Origin: Chloroflexota bacterium
GTDB taxonomy: Bacteria; Chloroflexota; Dehalococcoidia; SM23-28-2; RBG-16-64-32
NCBI GenBank assembly: GCA_022561635.1
Contig: JADFQV010000015.1
Location: forward strand, 1-40,682
Direction: 5' to 3'
Length of the DNA stretch: 40,682 nucleotides
The translations under genes and the position numbers were made by a program. The notes beneath the pieces are model-generated. The model searched no databases, was not told where the DNA came from, and saw nothing but the letters and a program-made list of their open reading frames with translations. Of the stretch, positions 31,103 through 40,682 are shown in pieces (the stretch's first letter is position 1; each line of letters begins with the position of its first letter).

Positions 31103-32137
31103 ATGATCCCCGCAGACGCACTGCCAGTCCTGTCCATCGTGGGCTCAGTGGGCATAACCAGCGCGGCGCTGGCGCTCGGCCTGCGCCACGGCATCGACTG
31201 GGACCACATCGCGGCGATCACGGACATCACGAGCACGACTGCTGAGCTGCCCGACTCCGAGAAGTGGCTGACGGGCGAGCCCGGCGTGATGCTTACGGAC
31301 GAGTCGCATCACTCGATCGGCCACAGCCACGGCGGGACGGACACGGCCGTGGTCGCCGCGACAGCTGTGGCCGCCGGTCACGACCCGGCGCATATCCACG
31401 CTGAGAAGGCCCGAAAGAGCGCAAACGGCCGAAACGGACAGCTGAGCGCCGTGACGGGGTTCGTCAGCAAGCAGCGGTCGGCGCTGTGGCTGGGCGGACT
31501 CTATGCGCTCGGCCACGGCGGCGTCGTCTTCGCGCTGGGCGTGGCGGCGATCCTGGCGCGCGGCTTCCTGCCGGACTGGATCGACCCGGTGATGGAGCGG
31601 GTGGTCGGCGTGACCCTGATAATGCTCTCGATCTACCTCTTTTACGCGATCTATCGCTTCTTCCGCTCTGGCGAGGAGGTGCGCCTGCGAAGCCGCTGGA
31701 TGCTGGTCTTCTCGGGCGCCCGCAACGCCTACGAGGGTGTCCGCGCCCGCGTCTTCGGCAAGCCGCGAAAGCACGTGCACGCGCAGCAGCAGTACGGCGC
31801 GAAGACGGCGCTGGGGATCGGCGCGATCCACGGCATCGGGGCGGAGACCGGCACGCAGGTGCTCCTGATCACAACGGCCGTCGGCGCGTCCAGTCAGGCC
31901 GCCGGCGTGGTCGCCCTGCTGGCGTTCATCGTCGGCCTGCTGATCTCGAACACCGTGATCACGGTGGTGAGCACGGTCACGGTCGTCTCCAGTTCGCGGC
32001 GGCAGTGGATATACGTGGCGGCGGGCGGGATCGCGGCGGTGTTCAGCCTCGTGGTGGGCGTGCTGTTCCTGGCGCAGGCGAGCGACCTACTGCCGGACCT
32101 GGACAGCCTCGTCAGCTGGATCGGCGGCCCGGACTAG
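31103..32137 (+). CDS. NiCoT-family nickel/cobalt transporter-like protein
   Basis: 344 aa, about seven to eight membrane spans. The HX4DH signature is RHGIDWDHIAAITD (H29, D34, H35), and GLYALGHGGVVFALG is the second conserved NiCoT block. A His-rich loop (DESHHSIGHSHGG ... HDPAHIHAEK) between the first helices fits metal loading. The gene follows the Fur-family regulator in the same operon. The HX4DH makes nickel or cobalt uptake the most likely role; an efflux variant is less likely. Confidence 0.85.
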   Translation: MIPADALPVLSIVGSVGITSAALALGLRHGIDWDHIAAITDITSTTAELPDSEKWLTGEPGVMLTDESHHSIGHSHGGTDTAVVAATAVAAGHDPAHIHAEKARKSANGRNGQLSAVTGFVSKQRSALWLGGLYALGHGGVVFALGVAAILARGFLPDWIDPVMERVVGVTLIMLSIYLFYAIYRFFRSGEEVRLRSRWMLVFSGARNAYEGVRARVFGKPRKHVHAQQQYGAKTALGIGAIHGIGAETGTQVLLITTAVGASSQAAGVVALLAFIVGLLISNTVITVVSTVTVVSSSRRQWIYVAAGGIAAVFSLVVGVLFLAQASDLLPDLDSLVSWIGGPD

Positions 32138-32220
32138 CGGCTAGACGGCGACGCTGACAGGACGAGAACGCCTTTTGACAGAGGAGGAGGAACCGTTCAG
32201 GCTCCTAGGAGGTGGTGCAA

Positions 32221-32715
32221 GTGAACCGAAAGCTCTTGTCGACGCTGATGGTTGGGTCGCTGGCGGTGATAGCACTGATTGTGATAGCGGCCATCGTTCT
32301 GACCAGCCGCAGCACCCAAACGGAGGCCGACACGTTGATCGCCGGGGTGCCAATAGACGAACTGGCTGAGATGGGCTTTATCCTCAAGGAAGCGCCCGCC
32401 GACTCGTCGATCTCCTTCGACAGAGAGGCAGCTATCGCTCTGTCCACGCGCGAACACGAGAACGCTAGGCTGCTTGACTCTGCGCTGGTGTCGTTCCGCA
32501 CGGACCAAGGCGTCCTGGCGAAAGAACGGCTGGCCTGGGCGGTGGCCCTCGACCCGCTGACGGTTGACGCTGAACCCAGGTTTGGCCCTCTTCCCAACAA
32601 CCTGGAGAACCCCGACCTCGAAACGGCGGGGGAGGTCAAGTACCAGATCGGATTCTGGGATGCCCAGACGGGTGAACTTCTCGTCTCGGTCAGCGTGGCG
32701 TCGCTGCCGGAGTGA
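32221..32715 (+). CDS. Unknown single-span secreted or membrane-anchored protein
   Basis: 164 aa. GTG 32221 (MNRKLLSTLMVGSLAVIALIVIAAIVL) is preferred over the track's 32212 because AGGAGG (32207-32212) lies 8 nt before it. One N-terminal hydrophobic helix (residues 4-28) with a short basic start looks like an uncleaved signal anchor; no lipobox. The rest is soluble, rich in Ala, Glu and Leu, with no domain I recognise. Ends 12 nt from the convergent Rieske gene. Confidence 0.65.
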   Translation: MNRKLLSTLMVGSLAVIALIVIAAIVLTSRSTQTEADTLIAGVPIDELAEMGFILKEAPADSSISFDREAAIALSTREHENARLLDSALVSFRTDQGVLAKERLAWAVALDPLTVDAEPRFGPLPNNLENPDLETAGEVKYQIGFWDAQTGELLVSVSVASLPE

Positions 32716-32727
32716 GGACGTCGTCGG

Positions 32728-33039
32728 CTAGACTGAGACGCTGATGTCGTCGCCGTCGATCTGCACTTCGTAGGTCGGCAGCGGCTTGTCCGGCGGCGGG
32801 CCGACGACCTCACCGGTGGCAGCGTTGAACTGGCCGGCGTGGAAAGGGCACTCGATAATGCCGCCCTCGAGGAGGACTCCCTCACCCATCGGGCCCTGGC
32901 GGTGCGTGCACTCGTTGCTGAAGCAGACGATCTTGCCGTCGATGTTGGCGAGCACGACTTCCTTGTCGCCGACCTCGACGATCTTCATCTCGCCCGGCGA
33001 TACCTCGCTGGCGCTGGCCACTCGTACGAATTCCGGCAT
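32728..33039 (-). CDS. Rieske-type [2Fe-2S] ferredoxin
   Basis: 103 aa from ATG 33037-33039 with GGAGG upstream; the track's start at 33150 is too far up and would include the pyr promoter. The two Rieske ligand motifs are present: CTHRQGP and CPFHAGQF (C-x-H ... C-x2-H), with the usual FSNECTHRQGPMGEG and FNAATGEVVGPP. The small soluble form without a membrane anchor matches the NirD/dioxygenase-ferredoxin group. No oxygenase or reductase partner lies alongside. Confidence 0.92.
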   Translation of the reverse strand: MPEFVRVASASEVSPGEMKIVEVGDKEVVLANIDGKIVCFSNECTHRQGPMGEGVLLEGGIIECPFHAGQFNAATGEVVGPPPDKPLPTYEVQIDGDDISVSV

Positions 33040-33096
33040 TGGTGTCCCTCCTGGTAGGCGTCTGGGGTAGGTTCGTGGATAAGATACCATCTGGCG

Positions 33097-33125
33097 TTGC
33101 CGGGATTGGCCTGCGCTGCTAACAT
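33097..33125 (+). promoter_or_regulatory. pyrR: Promoter of the pyr operon
   Basis: TTGCCG (33097-33102), 17-nt spacer, TAACAT (33120-33125). The predicted transcript starts near 33132, giving a leader of about 148 nt with the PyrR element. Confidence 0.6.
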
Positions 33126-33156
33126 TAGTGAGGCGAAACCGTCCTAACAATCGAGA

Positions 33157-33187
33157 CCTTTAATGCGGTCCTGCGAGGCCGCCAAGG
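33157..33187 (+). promoter_or_regulatory. PyrR-binding hairpin (anti-antiterminator)
   Basis: CCTT-taat-GCGG-TCCTGCGAGG-CCGC-c-AAGG. The loop TCCTGCGAGG matches the PyrR consensus UCCNGNGAGG, and the stem/internal-bulge layout copies the Bacillus binding loops. Its 3' arm AAGGGAGA can instead pair with TCTCCC of the downstream terminator, forming the antiterminator. Confidence 0.85.
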
Positions 33188-33250
33188 GAGATCGAGTTGA
33201 CGTACGCTTACGTCCCGGCCAACCGCATACGATACCGGCTGACGCGCGAT

Positions 33251-33818
<568 letters not shown>

Positions 33819-33819
<1 letters not shown>

Positions 33820-34829
33820 TGCGAGCAACAAGCCAGGATCAGGCTGTCGAGCGCCGCTCCACGGACGATCGCGAGTGGACGCGCCAGCACCTGCTCGACG
33901 TGGACGACCTGAGCGGCGACGAGATCGACCTGCTGATGGAGACGACCGACTCGATGAAGGAAGTGCTGGGCCGCGACGTGCCGCGCGTGCCGACGTTGCG
34001 GGGCCGCACGATCGTCACCCTCTTCTACGAGGCGAGCACGCGCACCCGCGCGTCGTTCGAGCTGGCGGGAAAGGCGCTGGGCGCGGACGTGATAAACGTC
34101 GCGGCCGGTGGTTCGAGCGTGGAGAAGGGCGAGTCGCTGATCGACACGGTGCGCACGCTGCAGGCGGTGGGCGCCGACGTGCTGGTGATGCGCCACGGCT
34201 CGTCGGGGGCGCCGCATCTGGTGGCGCGCCATATCCGCTCGTCCGTGATCAACGCCGGCGACGGCTGGCACGCCCACCCGACGCAGGCGCTGCTCGATCT
34301 CTACACCATGCGCGCGCACCTGGGCGACGTGCGCGGCCGCCGCGTCGTCATCGTCGGCGATATCGCGCACAGCCGCGTCGCGCGCTCCAACATCTGGCTG
34401 CTCTCCAAGGCCGGCGCGGAGGTGACCGTATGCGGCCCGGCGACGCTGCTGCCGGCAGGCCTGCGCCCCGGCGATCCGCCGACCGAGGACCCGGCGGCGC
34501 TGCCCCGCGTTAACGTCGAGACTGACCTCGACGCCGCGGTGGAGGGAGCGGACGTCGTGATGGCGCTGCGCCTGCAGAAGGAGCGCATGAGCGGCGGCCT
34601 GCTGCCCTCGCTGCGTGAGTACGCGAGGCTTTACCAGCTGAACGAGTCCCGCCTCGCGCGAGCGGCGAGCGGCGCCCTGGTGATGCACCCGGGGCCGATC
34701 AACGAAGGCGTCGAGATCTCGCCCGCGGTGGCGAGCAGCCTGCAGTCCGTGATCGATGAGCAGGTGACGAACGGCGTGGCGGTGCGGATGGCGGTGCTGC
34801 TGCTGATGTGCGGAGTGAAAAGAGCATGA
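33819..34829 (+). CDS. pyrB: Aspartate carbamoyltransferase catalytic subunit
   Basis: 336 aa from ATG 33819 (TGATG overlap with the pyrR stop); GTG 33816 is the alternative. Condenses carbamoyl phosphate with aspartate. STRTRASFE (S73-E81) is the carbamoyl-phosphate loop, HPTQALLDLYT the active-site histidine region, and MHPGPINEGVEI the aspartate loop. No PyrI is present, so it is likely unregulated or trimeric. pyrC starts in its ATGA overlap. Confidence 0.95.
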
Positions 34830-36130
34830 GTGACATCACGGTCCGTGGCGGGCGCGTGCTGGACCCGGCGAACGGCTTCGACGCCGTCGCAGACGTGGTC
34901 GTACGCAAGGGGGTCGTGGTGGAGCTGGCGAAGCCCGGTGGGAAAGCGAGCGGCGAGACGATCGACGCAGCCGGGCTCGTCGTCTGTCCGGGGTTCGTCG
35001 ACATACACGCACACCTGCGCGAGCCCGGCTTCGAGCACAAAGAGACGATCGCGACGGGCACGCAAGCGGCGGCGCGCGGCGGCTTCACGACCGTCTGCGC
35101 GATGCCCAACACTGAGCCGGCGACGGATTCCGCGGGCGCCGTCGAGTTCATCCTGCGCACAGCGGCCGCCAAGGGCGTCGTGCGCGTGCTGCCGATCGGC
35201 TGCGTGACCAAGGGCCGCGCGGGCCACGAGCTGGCGGAGCTGTCCGAACTGGCGGACGCTGGCGTGGTGGCCTTCAGCGACGACGGCGCGCCCGTGACGG
35301 ACGCCGCGCTGATGCGCCGCGCGCTCGAGTACGCCGGCATGCTCCAGACGCCCGTCATAGACCACGCCGAGGAGCCCGCGCTGGCAGCCGGCGGCGTGAT
35401 GCACGAAGGCTGGGTCTCGACTCGGCTCGGGCTGCGAGGCGTACCGGCAGCGGCCGAAGAGACGGCGGTGGCGCGCGACATCGCCCTCGCCGAGACGACC
35501 GGATCGCGCGTGCACATCGCGCACATCAGCACGGCGGGATCGGTGGAGCTAGTGCGCGCGGCGAAGGCCCGCGGCCTGCCGGTGACGGCCGAGGTGACGC
35601 CGCACCACCTGACGCTGACGCACGAGGCGGTGCTGACCGGGCCGAGCGAAGGTGGGGCGTTGGCCTACGACACGAACGCCAAGGTGAACCCACCGCTTCG
35701 CACGCCCGAGGACGTGGCGGCCTGCGTGGCGGGGCTGCTCGACGCAACGATCGACTGCATCGCGACCGATCACGCGCCGCACGCGACGCAGGACAAGCTC
35801 TGCGAGTTCGACGCCGCGGCGATGGGCATCAGCGGTCTGGAGACGGCGCTGGCGCTCTGCCTGACGGCGATCCCGTTGGAAGCGGCGGTGGAGCGGCTGA
35901 CGATCGCGCCAGCGACGACGCTGGAGCTGGCGCGGCACGTGCCGGGGATCGGCTCGCTGTCGAAGGGCGCGCCGGGCGACGTTGTGATCATCGACCCGGA
36001 GGCGGAGTGGACGGTGGAGCCGGAGACGTTCGCGAGCCTGGGCAAGAACACGCCGCTGGCCGGCCGCACGCTCAAGGGCCGCGTGGTGGCGACGGTGTAC
36101 GGCGGGAAGGTTGTGTACGATGCCCGCTAA
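34826..36130 (+). CDS. pyrC: Dihydroorotase (class I)
   Basis: 434 aa from ATG 34826 (MSDITVRGGRVLDP), overlapping the pyrB stop by ATGA. Zinc ligands H61 and H63 in DIHAHLREPG, then H-E and HIAHIST-type positions, and CIATDHAPH with the catalytic Asp; the FVDIHAHLREPGFEHKET segment identifies class I PyrC. Its end overlaps carA by 11 nt. Confidence 0.95.
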   Translation: MSDITVRGGRVLDPANGFDAVADVVVRKGVVVELAKPGGKASGETIDAAGLVVCPGFVDIHAHLREPGFEHKETIATGTQAAARGGFTTVCAMPNTEPATDSAGAVEFILRTAAAKGVVRVLPIGCVTKGRAGHELAELSELADAGVVAFSDDGAPVTDAALMRRALEYAGMLQTPVIDHAEEPALAAGGVMHEGWVSTRLGLRGVPAAAEETAVARDIALAETTGSRVHIAHISTAGSVELVRAAKARGLPVTAEVTPHHLTLTHEAVLTGPSEGGALAYDTNAKVNPPLRTPEDVAACVAGLLDATIDCIATDHAPHATQDKLCEFDAAAMGISGLETALALCLTAIPLEAAVERLTIAPATTLELARHVPGIGSLSKGAPGDVVIIDPEAEWTVEPETFASLGKNTPLAGRTLKGRVVATVYGGKVVYDAR

Positions 36131-37211
36131 ACCCGCGCAGCTCGTGCTTGAAGACGGCTCCGTGTTTCGCGGCGAGTCGTTCGGGGCGGACGTCGTCTCG
36201 ACGGGCGAGGTGGTGTTCTCGACGGCTATGACGGGGTACCAGGAGATGCTCACGGACCCGTCGTTCGCGGGGCAGGTGCTGGTGCTGACGTACCCGCTGG
36301 CCGGCAACTACGGGATCAACGCCGAGGACGTCGAGTCGAAGCGCATCCAGGTCGCCGGGCTCGTCGTGCACGAGGCCTGCGACGCGCCCTCGCACTGGCG
36401 CTCCACGCAGACGCTGGGCGAGTACCTGGCGTCGGAGAACGTGCCGGGGATCGCCGGCGTCGACACGCGCGCGCTCACCCGCAAGCTGCGCACGGCCGGC
36501 GTGATGATGGGCGCGATGACGAGCGACGAAACGCCGGATGAGGCGCTGGCCCGTCTGAGATCGGCGCCAAAGTACGGCGACGTGGACCTCGTGCGCGGCG
36601 TCAGCACGGACGAGCCGTATGAGTGGGAGTCGGACGAGCCCCAGCGCCACGTCGTGGTGGTGGACGACGGAGTGAAGTACAACATCATGCGCCTGCTGGC
36701 CGACCGCGGCTGCCGCGTGACGGCGCTGCCGCCGGACGCCGACGCGGAGACGATCCTGGCGCTCTCGCCGGACGGCATCCTGTTCTCGCCGGGGCCGGGC
36801 GACCCGAAGTTCCTCGACTACCAGGTGGCGACGGTGCGTTCGCTGATCGGCAAGGCGCCGATTCTGGGCATCTGCCTGGGCCACCAGGTGCTGGGGCGGG
36901 CGTTCGGCGCGGAGACGTTCAAGCTGAAGTTCGGGCACCGCGGCGCCAACCACCCGGTGCAGGACGTGGCGACCGGCCGCGTCCACATCACGGCGCAGAA
37001 CCACGGCTACGCGGTCGATCCCGACGGCCTGTCGAGCGATATCGAGGTCTCGCAGGTGCACCTGAACGACGGCACGTGCGAGGGTCTGCGGCACCGCAGC
37101 GAGCCGGTGATCTCGATCCAGTACCACTCGGAGGCCTCGCCGGGGCCGCTGGACAACGTTTACGTGTTCGACCGCTTCGTGCAGATGATGGAGGAGGCGA
37201 GCCATGGCTGA
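36120..37211 (+). CDS. carA: Carbamoyl-phosphate synthase small subunit
   Basis: 363 aa from ATG 36120. Releases ammonia from glutamine for CarB. N-terminal CarA domain (GEVVFSTAMTGYQEMLTDPS) plus a class I glutaminase with C252 in GICLGHQ and H336/E338 in QYHSEASPGP. The last 8 nt overlap the start of the GNAT gene. CarB does not follow directly, since two other genes lie between. Confidence 0.95.
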   Translation: MPAKPAQLVLEDGSVFRGESFGADVVSTGEVVFSTAMTGYQEMLTDPSFAGQVLVLTYPLAGNYGINAEDVESKRIQVAGLVVHEACDAPSHWRSTQTLGEYLASENVPGIAGVDTRALTRKLRTAGVMMGAMTSDETPDEALARLRSAPKYGDVDLVRGVSTDEPYEWESDEPQRHVVVVDDGVKYNIMRLLADRGCRVTALPPDADAETILALSPDGILFSPGPGDPKFLDYQVATVRSLIGKAPILGICLGHQVLGRAFGAETFKLKFGHRGANHPVQDVATGRVHITAQNHGYAVDPDGLSSDIEVSQVHLNDGTCEGLRHRSEPVISIQYHSEASPGPLDNVYVFDRFVQMMEEASHG

Positions 37212-37659
37212 TCCAACGTACAGGCAGGCCACGGAGGACGACGCCGTCGGTATCGCGGCGGTGGGGACCGCCGTCTGGGAGGAGCTGGGCTCCGGCAGCG
37301 GGCTGCCCGGCGCGCCGACGGCCGAGGGCGTCGTGGCGCGGATGAAGGAGCTGGGCGACCGCGGCGGCGTGTTCGTCTGCGCGGAAGACGAGTCGATCTG
37401 CGGCTTTGCGGGCGTGCAGCCGGACGTGAACCACCCCACGGAGGCGGTGCTGGGCGTGTGGCTGTTGGCGGAGACGCGGGGCAAGGGCTACGGCCGCGAG
37501 CTGGCGGTGGCGGGGACGGACTGGGCGCGCGAGGCGGGGTACAAGAGCCTGCGCGGGACGATCCCGGACGGGAACGAGCCGGCGCTGTCGTTCTTCGGGG
37601 ACTTTGCGAGCATGGCGCAGATCGTGGGCCAGGGCATGGAGTACGAGCTGCCGCTGTGA
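37204..37659 (+). CDS. GNAT-family acetyltransferase between carA and carB
   Basis: 151 aa. ATEDDAVGIAAVGTAVWEEL is a GNAT N-terminus and VWLLAETRGKGYGRELAVAGTDWARE the acetyl-CoA motif (R/G-x-G-x-G). It overlaps carA by 8 nt and its stop overlaps the next gene's GTG, so it is read as part of the pyr message. Codon use is like the neighbours, which suggests longer residence. Substrate unknown; a regulatory acetyl transfer to a pyr enzyme cannot be excluded. Confidence 0.8.
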   Translation: MADPTYRQATEDDAVGIAAVGTAVWEELGSGSGLPGAPTAEGVVARMKELGDRGGVFVCAEDESICGFAGVQPDVNHPTEAVLGVWLLAETRGKGYGRELAVAGTDWAREAGYKSLRGTIPDGNEPALSFFGDFASMAQIVGQGMEYELPL

Positions 37660-38207
37660 GTGAGCCTGACAAGGTCCTCGGCTGGCTTCGTTCAGCGCGG
37701 CTGGAAATCGGCACCTTTGACCAGACCACGTACCGCCAAGATCGCTGGGTGCGCTGGCACAATGAGATGCGTTCTACCCTGCGCAACGTCTTCGGAGAGG
37801 ATTCCCACGAATACAAGGAGTACGGTGGCGTCTCCGGTTGGGGAAGGCCCATTGCCGGCTTCGGCCAAGCCGAGATCGACGCGAAGTCTGAACGGAAGTT
37901 CAACGAGATTCTTAGCGCTATTCGCGGATGGCTCGAAGCGCTGATTCTTCAAGTCGAGCGATTCGGCATCAAGTCATCCGACGAACCGCACGAGTCGGAC
38001 GAATCCTCGCCAGTAGAGCCTAGCGACAAAGCCTCGGCTCCGTGGCGCTACCTAGTCACGAGTCCCGTGTTCCTCGTAGAGAAATCAGTCGGACTCCTCA
38101 TTGACGGGTGGGGATGGTGCACAGAGAATAAGGGCATTTCGGCGCTATTCGGGGTAACCATGCTAGTCGCAGCAGTCCTTACCATCGCCGGAGTAATCAA
38201 ACTGTGA
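37656..38207 (+). CDS. Unknown protein with C-terminal transmembrane helix, inserted before carB
   Basis: 183 aa from GTG 37656 (GTGA overlap with the GNAT stop); the track's 249-aa ORF adds a shadow. The N-terminal two-thirds reads [36 protein letters not shown] and [22 protein letters not shown], a helical domain that I know only from assorted hypothetical and conflict-like proteins. The C-terminus ([23 protein letters not shown]) is a membrane helix. Codons are less GC-biased at third positions (AAT, CAA, GAT, CGT, TCT common), unlike carA and carB, so it is likely acquired. carB starts in its GTGA overlap. Confidence 0.65.
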   Translation: MSEPDKVLGWLRSARLEIGTFDQTTYRQDRWVRWHNEMRSTLRNVFGEDSHEYKEYGGVSGWGRPIAGFGQAEIDAKSERKFNEILSAIRGWLEALILQVERFGIKSSDEPHESDESSPVEPSDKASAPWRYLVTSPVFLVEKSVGLLIDGWGWCTENKGISALFGVTMLVAAVLTIAGVIKL

Positions 38208-40682
38208 CTCACCCCAAGCCCAACAAAGTCCTCATCATCGGGTCGGGGCCGATCGTTATTGGGCAGGCGGCGGAGTTTGATTACTCCGGGTCGCAGGCGT
38301 GCCGGTCGTTGCGGGAGGAGGGCGTGCACACGGTGCTCGTCAACTCCAACCCGGCGACGATCATGACCGACGAGGGGATCGCCGACACGATCTACATCGA
38401 GCCGCTGACGGTGCCCGTGCTGGAGCGCATCATCGAGCGCGAGAAGCCGGACGGACTGCTGCCGACGCTGGGCGGGCAGACGGGGCTAAACCTCGCCGTG
38501 GCGCTGGCCGACGCCGGCGTGCTGGAGAAGTACGACCTGCCCTCGCTGGGGACGCCGATCGAGACGATCCGCACGGCCGAGGACCGCGCCCTCTTCGGCA
38601 AGCTGCTGGAGGAGATCGGTGAGCCCGTGCCGGAGAGCGCGACGGTGACGACGATGGAGGAGGCGCGTGAGGCCGCGAAGGAGATCGGCCTGCCGCTGGT
38701 GGTGCGTCCCGCTTACACGCTGGGCGGCACGGGCGGCGGCATCGTGCAGACGCGCGACGAGCTGGAGCTGATCGTGCGCGGCGGGCTGGCGGCATCGCCG
38801 ATCGACCAGGTGCTGCTGGAGCGCTACCTCCGAGGCTGGAAAGAGATCGAGTACGAGGTGATGCGCGACGGCGCCGACAACTGCATCACCGTCTGCAACA
38901 TGGAGAACATCGACCCGATGGGCGTGCACACGGGCGACTCGATCGTCGTCGCGCCCAGCCAGACGCTGCCGGACAAGGAATACCAGATGCTGCGCTCGGC
39001 GTCGCTCAAGATCATCCGGGCGCTGGGCATCGAGGGCGGCTGCAACATCCAGTTCGCGCTGGCGCCGCGGCGGGAGATCGCCGACTGGGAGCCGCGGGAC
39101 GACGGCCTGCCACCGTACTACGTGATCGAGGTCAACCCGCGCGTGTCACGCAGCTCTGCGCTGGCCTCGAAGGCGACAGGCTACCCGATCGCGCGGGTGG
39201 CGGCGAAGATCGCCATCGGCAAGACGCTGGACGAGATCCCGAACCTCGTGACGGGCAAGACGACGGCCGCGTTCGAGCCGGCGCTGGACTACTGCGTGGT
39301 CAAGATCCCGCGCTGGCCGTTCGACAAGTTCCCGCTGGGCGAGCGCCGCACGGGGACGCAGATGAAGTCGACCGGCGAGGTGATGGCGATCGGCCGCACG
39401 TTCGAGGCGGCGCTGGGGAAGGCGGTGCGCTCGCTGGAGTTCGGCGGGCGCTCGCTGCTGTGGGAGGACCCGGCCTGGCGCGACATCGACCCCCGCGACT
39501 ACGTGGCGATCCCGACGGACGAGCGGCTGTGGGCCGTGCTGGCGTCGCTGCGGCGCGGCGCGACGGTCGACGAACTGTCGGGCCTGTCGGGGATCGACCC
39601 GTGGTTCCTGACGAAGATGCGCCACATCGTCGAGGTTGAGCAACGGCTGCTCAACGAAACGCTGACGCCAGACCTGATGCGCGAGGCGAAGCGCACCGGT
39701 CTCTCCGACGAGATCATCGGCACGCTGGCCGACCGGCTGCCGGAGCAGGTCCGCGACCTGCGCATGGAATGGGACGTGCGGCCCGTCTACAAAACGGTGG
39801 ACACCTGCGCCGCGGAGTTCGAGGCCGAGACGCCGTACTTCTACTCCACCTACCCTTCGGCTCCGGCTGGCGGCGGGCCCGGGACAGTCGCCGCAGAGAA
39901 CGAGGCGCCGGCGCTAACCGGGGAAAGGGCGCTGGTCATCGGCAGCGGGCCGATCCGCATCGGGCAGGGGATCGAGTTCGACTACTCGGCCGTGCACGCG
40001 GCCTGGGCGCTGCGGGAGGCGGGGGTCGGCGCGATCATGGCCAACTCCAACCCCGAGACCGTCTCGACCGACTTCGATACGAGCGACCGCCTCTACTTCG
40101 AGCCGCTGGACGAAGAGGGCGTGCGCGATCTGCTGGAGAACGAGTCGGAGAACGGCTCGGGCCCGGCAAGTGCGCCGTCTTCGATCGTGCAGTTCGGCGG
40201 ACAGACGGGGGTGAACCTGGCGACGCCCCTGGCGCGGGCCAACTTCCCGATCCTCGGCTCGAGCGCGGAGACGATCGACCTGGCGGAGGACCGCCGGCGT
40301 TTCGAAGACTTGCTGCAGCGCCTCGACATCCCGCAGCCGCCGGGAGCGGGCGTGTTGACGGTCGAGGAGGCGTTGCAGACGGCACAGCTGATCGGCTACC
40401 CGGTGCTCGTGCGGCCGAGCTACGTGCTGGGCGGGCGAGCGATGGAGATCGTACAGAACGCGACCGATCTCGTGCGTTATGTCGCGGAGGCGTCGAAGAT
40501 CTCTCCCGGCAAGCCGGTGCTGATCGATAAGTACATGGCGGGCATCGAGGCGGAGGTCGACGCGATCTGCGATGGTGAGGGCGGCACGCTCATCCCCGGC
40601 ATCATGAAGCACATCGAGCGCGCCGGCGTGCACTCGGGCGACTCGATGGCGGTCTACCCGGCCGTCGGTCTGACGGAGGACG
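38204..40682 (+). CDS. carB: Carbamoyl-phosphate synthase large subunit (3' end beyond window)
   Basis: 826 codons from GTG 38204 are visible, out of about 1070. Makes carbamoyl phosphate from bicarbonate, ammonia and two ATP. First ATP-grasp half: [46 protein letters not shown] and [23 protein letters not shown]. Second half begins at [25 protein letters not shown] and runs to [16 protein letters not shown] at the window edge. The linker between the halves ([22 protein letters not shown]) looks extended. The gene follows the unknown membrane protein with a 4-nt overlap. Confidence 0.95.
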   Translation, partial: MTHPKPNKVLIIGSGPIVIGQAAEFDYSGSQACRSLREEGVHTVLVNSNPATIMTDEGIADTIYIEPLTVPVLERIIEREKPDGLLPTLGGQTGLNLAVALADAGVLEKYDLPSLGTPIETIRTAEDRALFGKLLEEIGEPVPESATVTTMEEAREAAKEIGLPLVVRPAYTLGGTGGGIVQTRDELELIVRGGLAASPIDQVLLERYLRGWKEIEYEVMRDGADNCITVCNMENIDPMGVHTGDSIVVAPSQTLPDKEYQMLRSASLKIIRALGIEGGCNIQFALAPRREIADWEPRDDGLPPYYVIEVNPRVSRSSALASKATGYPIARVAAKIAIGKTLDEIPNLVTGKTTAAFEPALDYCVVKIPRWPFDKFPLGERRTGTQMKSTGEVMAIGRTFEAALGKAVRSLEFGGRSLLWEDPAWRDIDPRDYVAIPTDERLWAVLASLRRGATVDELSGLSGIDPWFLTKMRHIVEVEQRLLNETLTPDLMREAKRTGLSDEIIGTLADRLPEQVRDLRMEWDVRPVYKTVDTCAAEFEAETPYFYSTYPSAPAGGGPGTVAAENEAPALTGERALVIGSGPIRIGQGIEFDYSAVHAAWALREAGVGAIMANSNPETVSTDFDTSDRLYFEPLDEEGVRDLLENESENGSGPASAPSSIVQFGGQTGVNLATPLARANFPILGSSAETIDLAEDRRRFEDLLQRLDIPQPPGAGVLTVEEALQTAQLIGYPVLVRPSYVLGGRAMEIVQNATDLVRYVAEASKISPGKPVLIDKYMAGIEAEVDAICDGEGGTLIPGIMKHIERAGVHSGDSMAVYPAVGLTED

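Noticed and set aside
32175-32203. TTGACA before the 164-aa unknown gene as a promoter
   Set aside because: No acceptable -10 at 16-18 nt (CAGGCT).
33197-33233. Second promoter TTGACG in the pyr leader
   Set aside because: No -10 at a usable distance, and the sequence belongs to the attenuator hairpins.

Overview
The window is high-GC, gene-dense bacterial chromosome made almost entirely of housekeeping operons, with no prophage, CRISPR array, rRNA or tRNA. The gene set and arrangements suggest a Chloroflexota genome, most likely an aerobic Dehalococcoidia-type lineage. The hints are DUF177-rpmF, UDG family 4-RNase J-FtsK, a PyrR-controlled pyr operon, a Re-citrate-synthase-like enzyme and many short leaderless promoters. 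The phylum call is inference from gene content only.

Layout. 1-3345 (minus strand): the start of murE, RNase P RNA (rnpB), an RNase HI, a large serine recombinase with degraded catalytic arginines, and a coiled-coil zinc-ribbon protein. The last three form an operon. 3474-6840 (plus): DUF177/YceD, L32, a small membrane protein, then fabD-fabG-nusB-acpP, closed by a hairpin terminator. 6923-8131: tatB-tatC. 8176-12930: UDG, RNase J, FtsK, then a possible micro-ORF and a strong bidirectional terminator. 13236-15994 (minus): a small Cys/His protein, uvrB and a GNAT whose normal start codon appears lost. 16072-16875 (plus): YbaK and an IsdG-like monooxygenase. 16872-18180 (minus): a crotonase-fold enzyme and a SnoaL-like protein. 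18339-20918 (plus): Re-citrate-synthase-like enzyme and a KAS III with extra segments. 20915-24744 (minus): a cysteinyl-tRNA synthetase fused to a GT2 glycosyltransferase, a thioredoxin-fold protein and a MATE exporter. 24892-27051 (plus): an acetoacetate-decarboxylase-like protein and an FAD oxidoreductase. 27132-27967: a frameshifted zinc-ribbon membrane protein. 28019-30282 (minus): a cNMP-binding protein, two hot-dog (MaoC) halves and an alpha/beta hydrolase. 30342-32715 (plus): a MoaD/ThiS-like protein, a Fur-family regulator with a nickel/cobalt-type transporter, and a lipoprotein-sized unknown. 32728-33039 (minus): a Rieske ferredoxin. 33097-40682 (plus): promoter, PyrR attenuator, then pyrR-pyrB-pyrC-carA-GNAT-unknown-carB (carB runs off the window).

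The pyr operon makes carbamoyl phosphate, carbamoyl aspartate and dihydroorotate, and its leader shows mutually exclusive hairpins. The fab genes supply type II fatty acid synthesis. The most unusual things are the CysRS-GT2 fusion, the domesticated-looking recombinase, two foreign-looking genes spliced with start/stop overlaps between carA and carB, a ribosome binding site buried in the pyr terminator, and a recurring promoter architecture in which a -10 box lies only 6-10 nt before the start codon.
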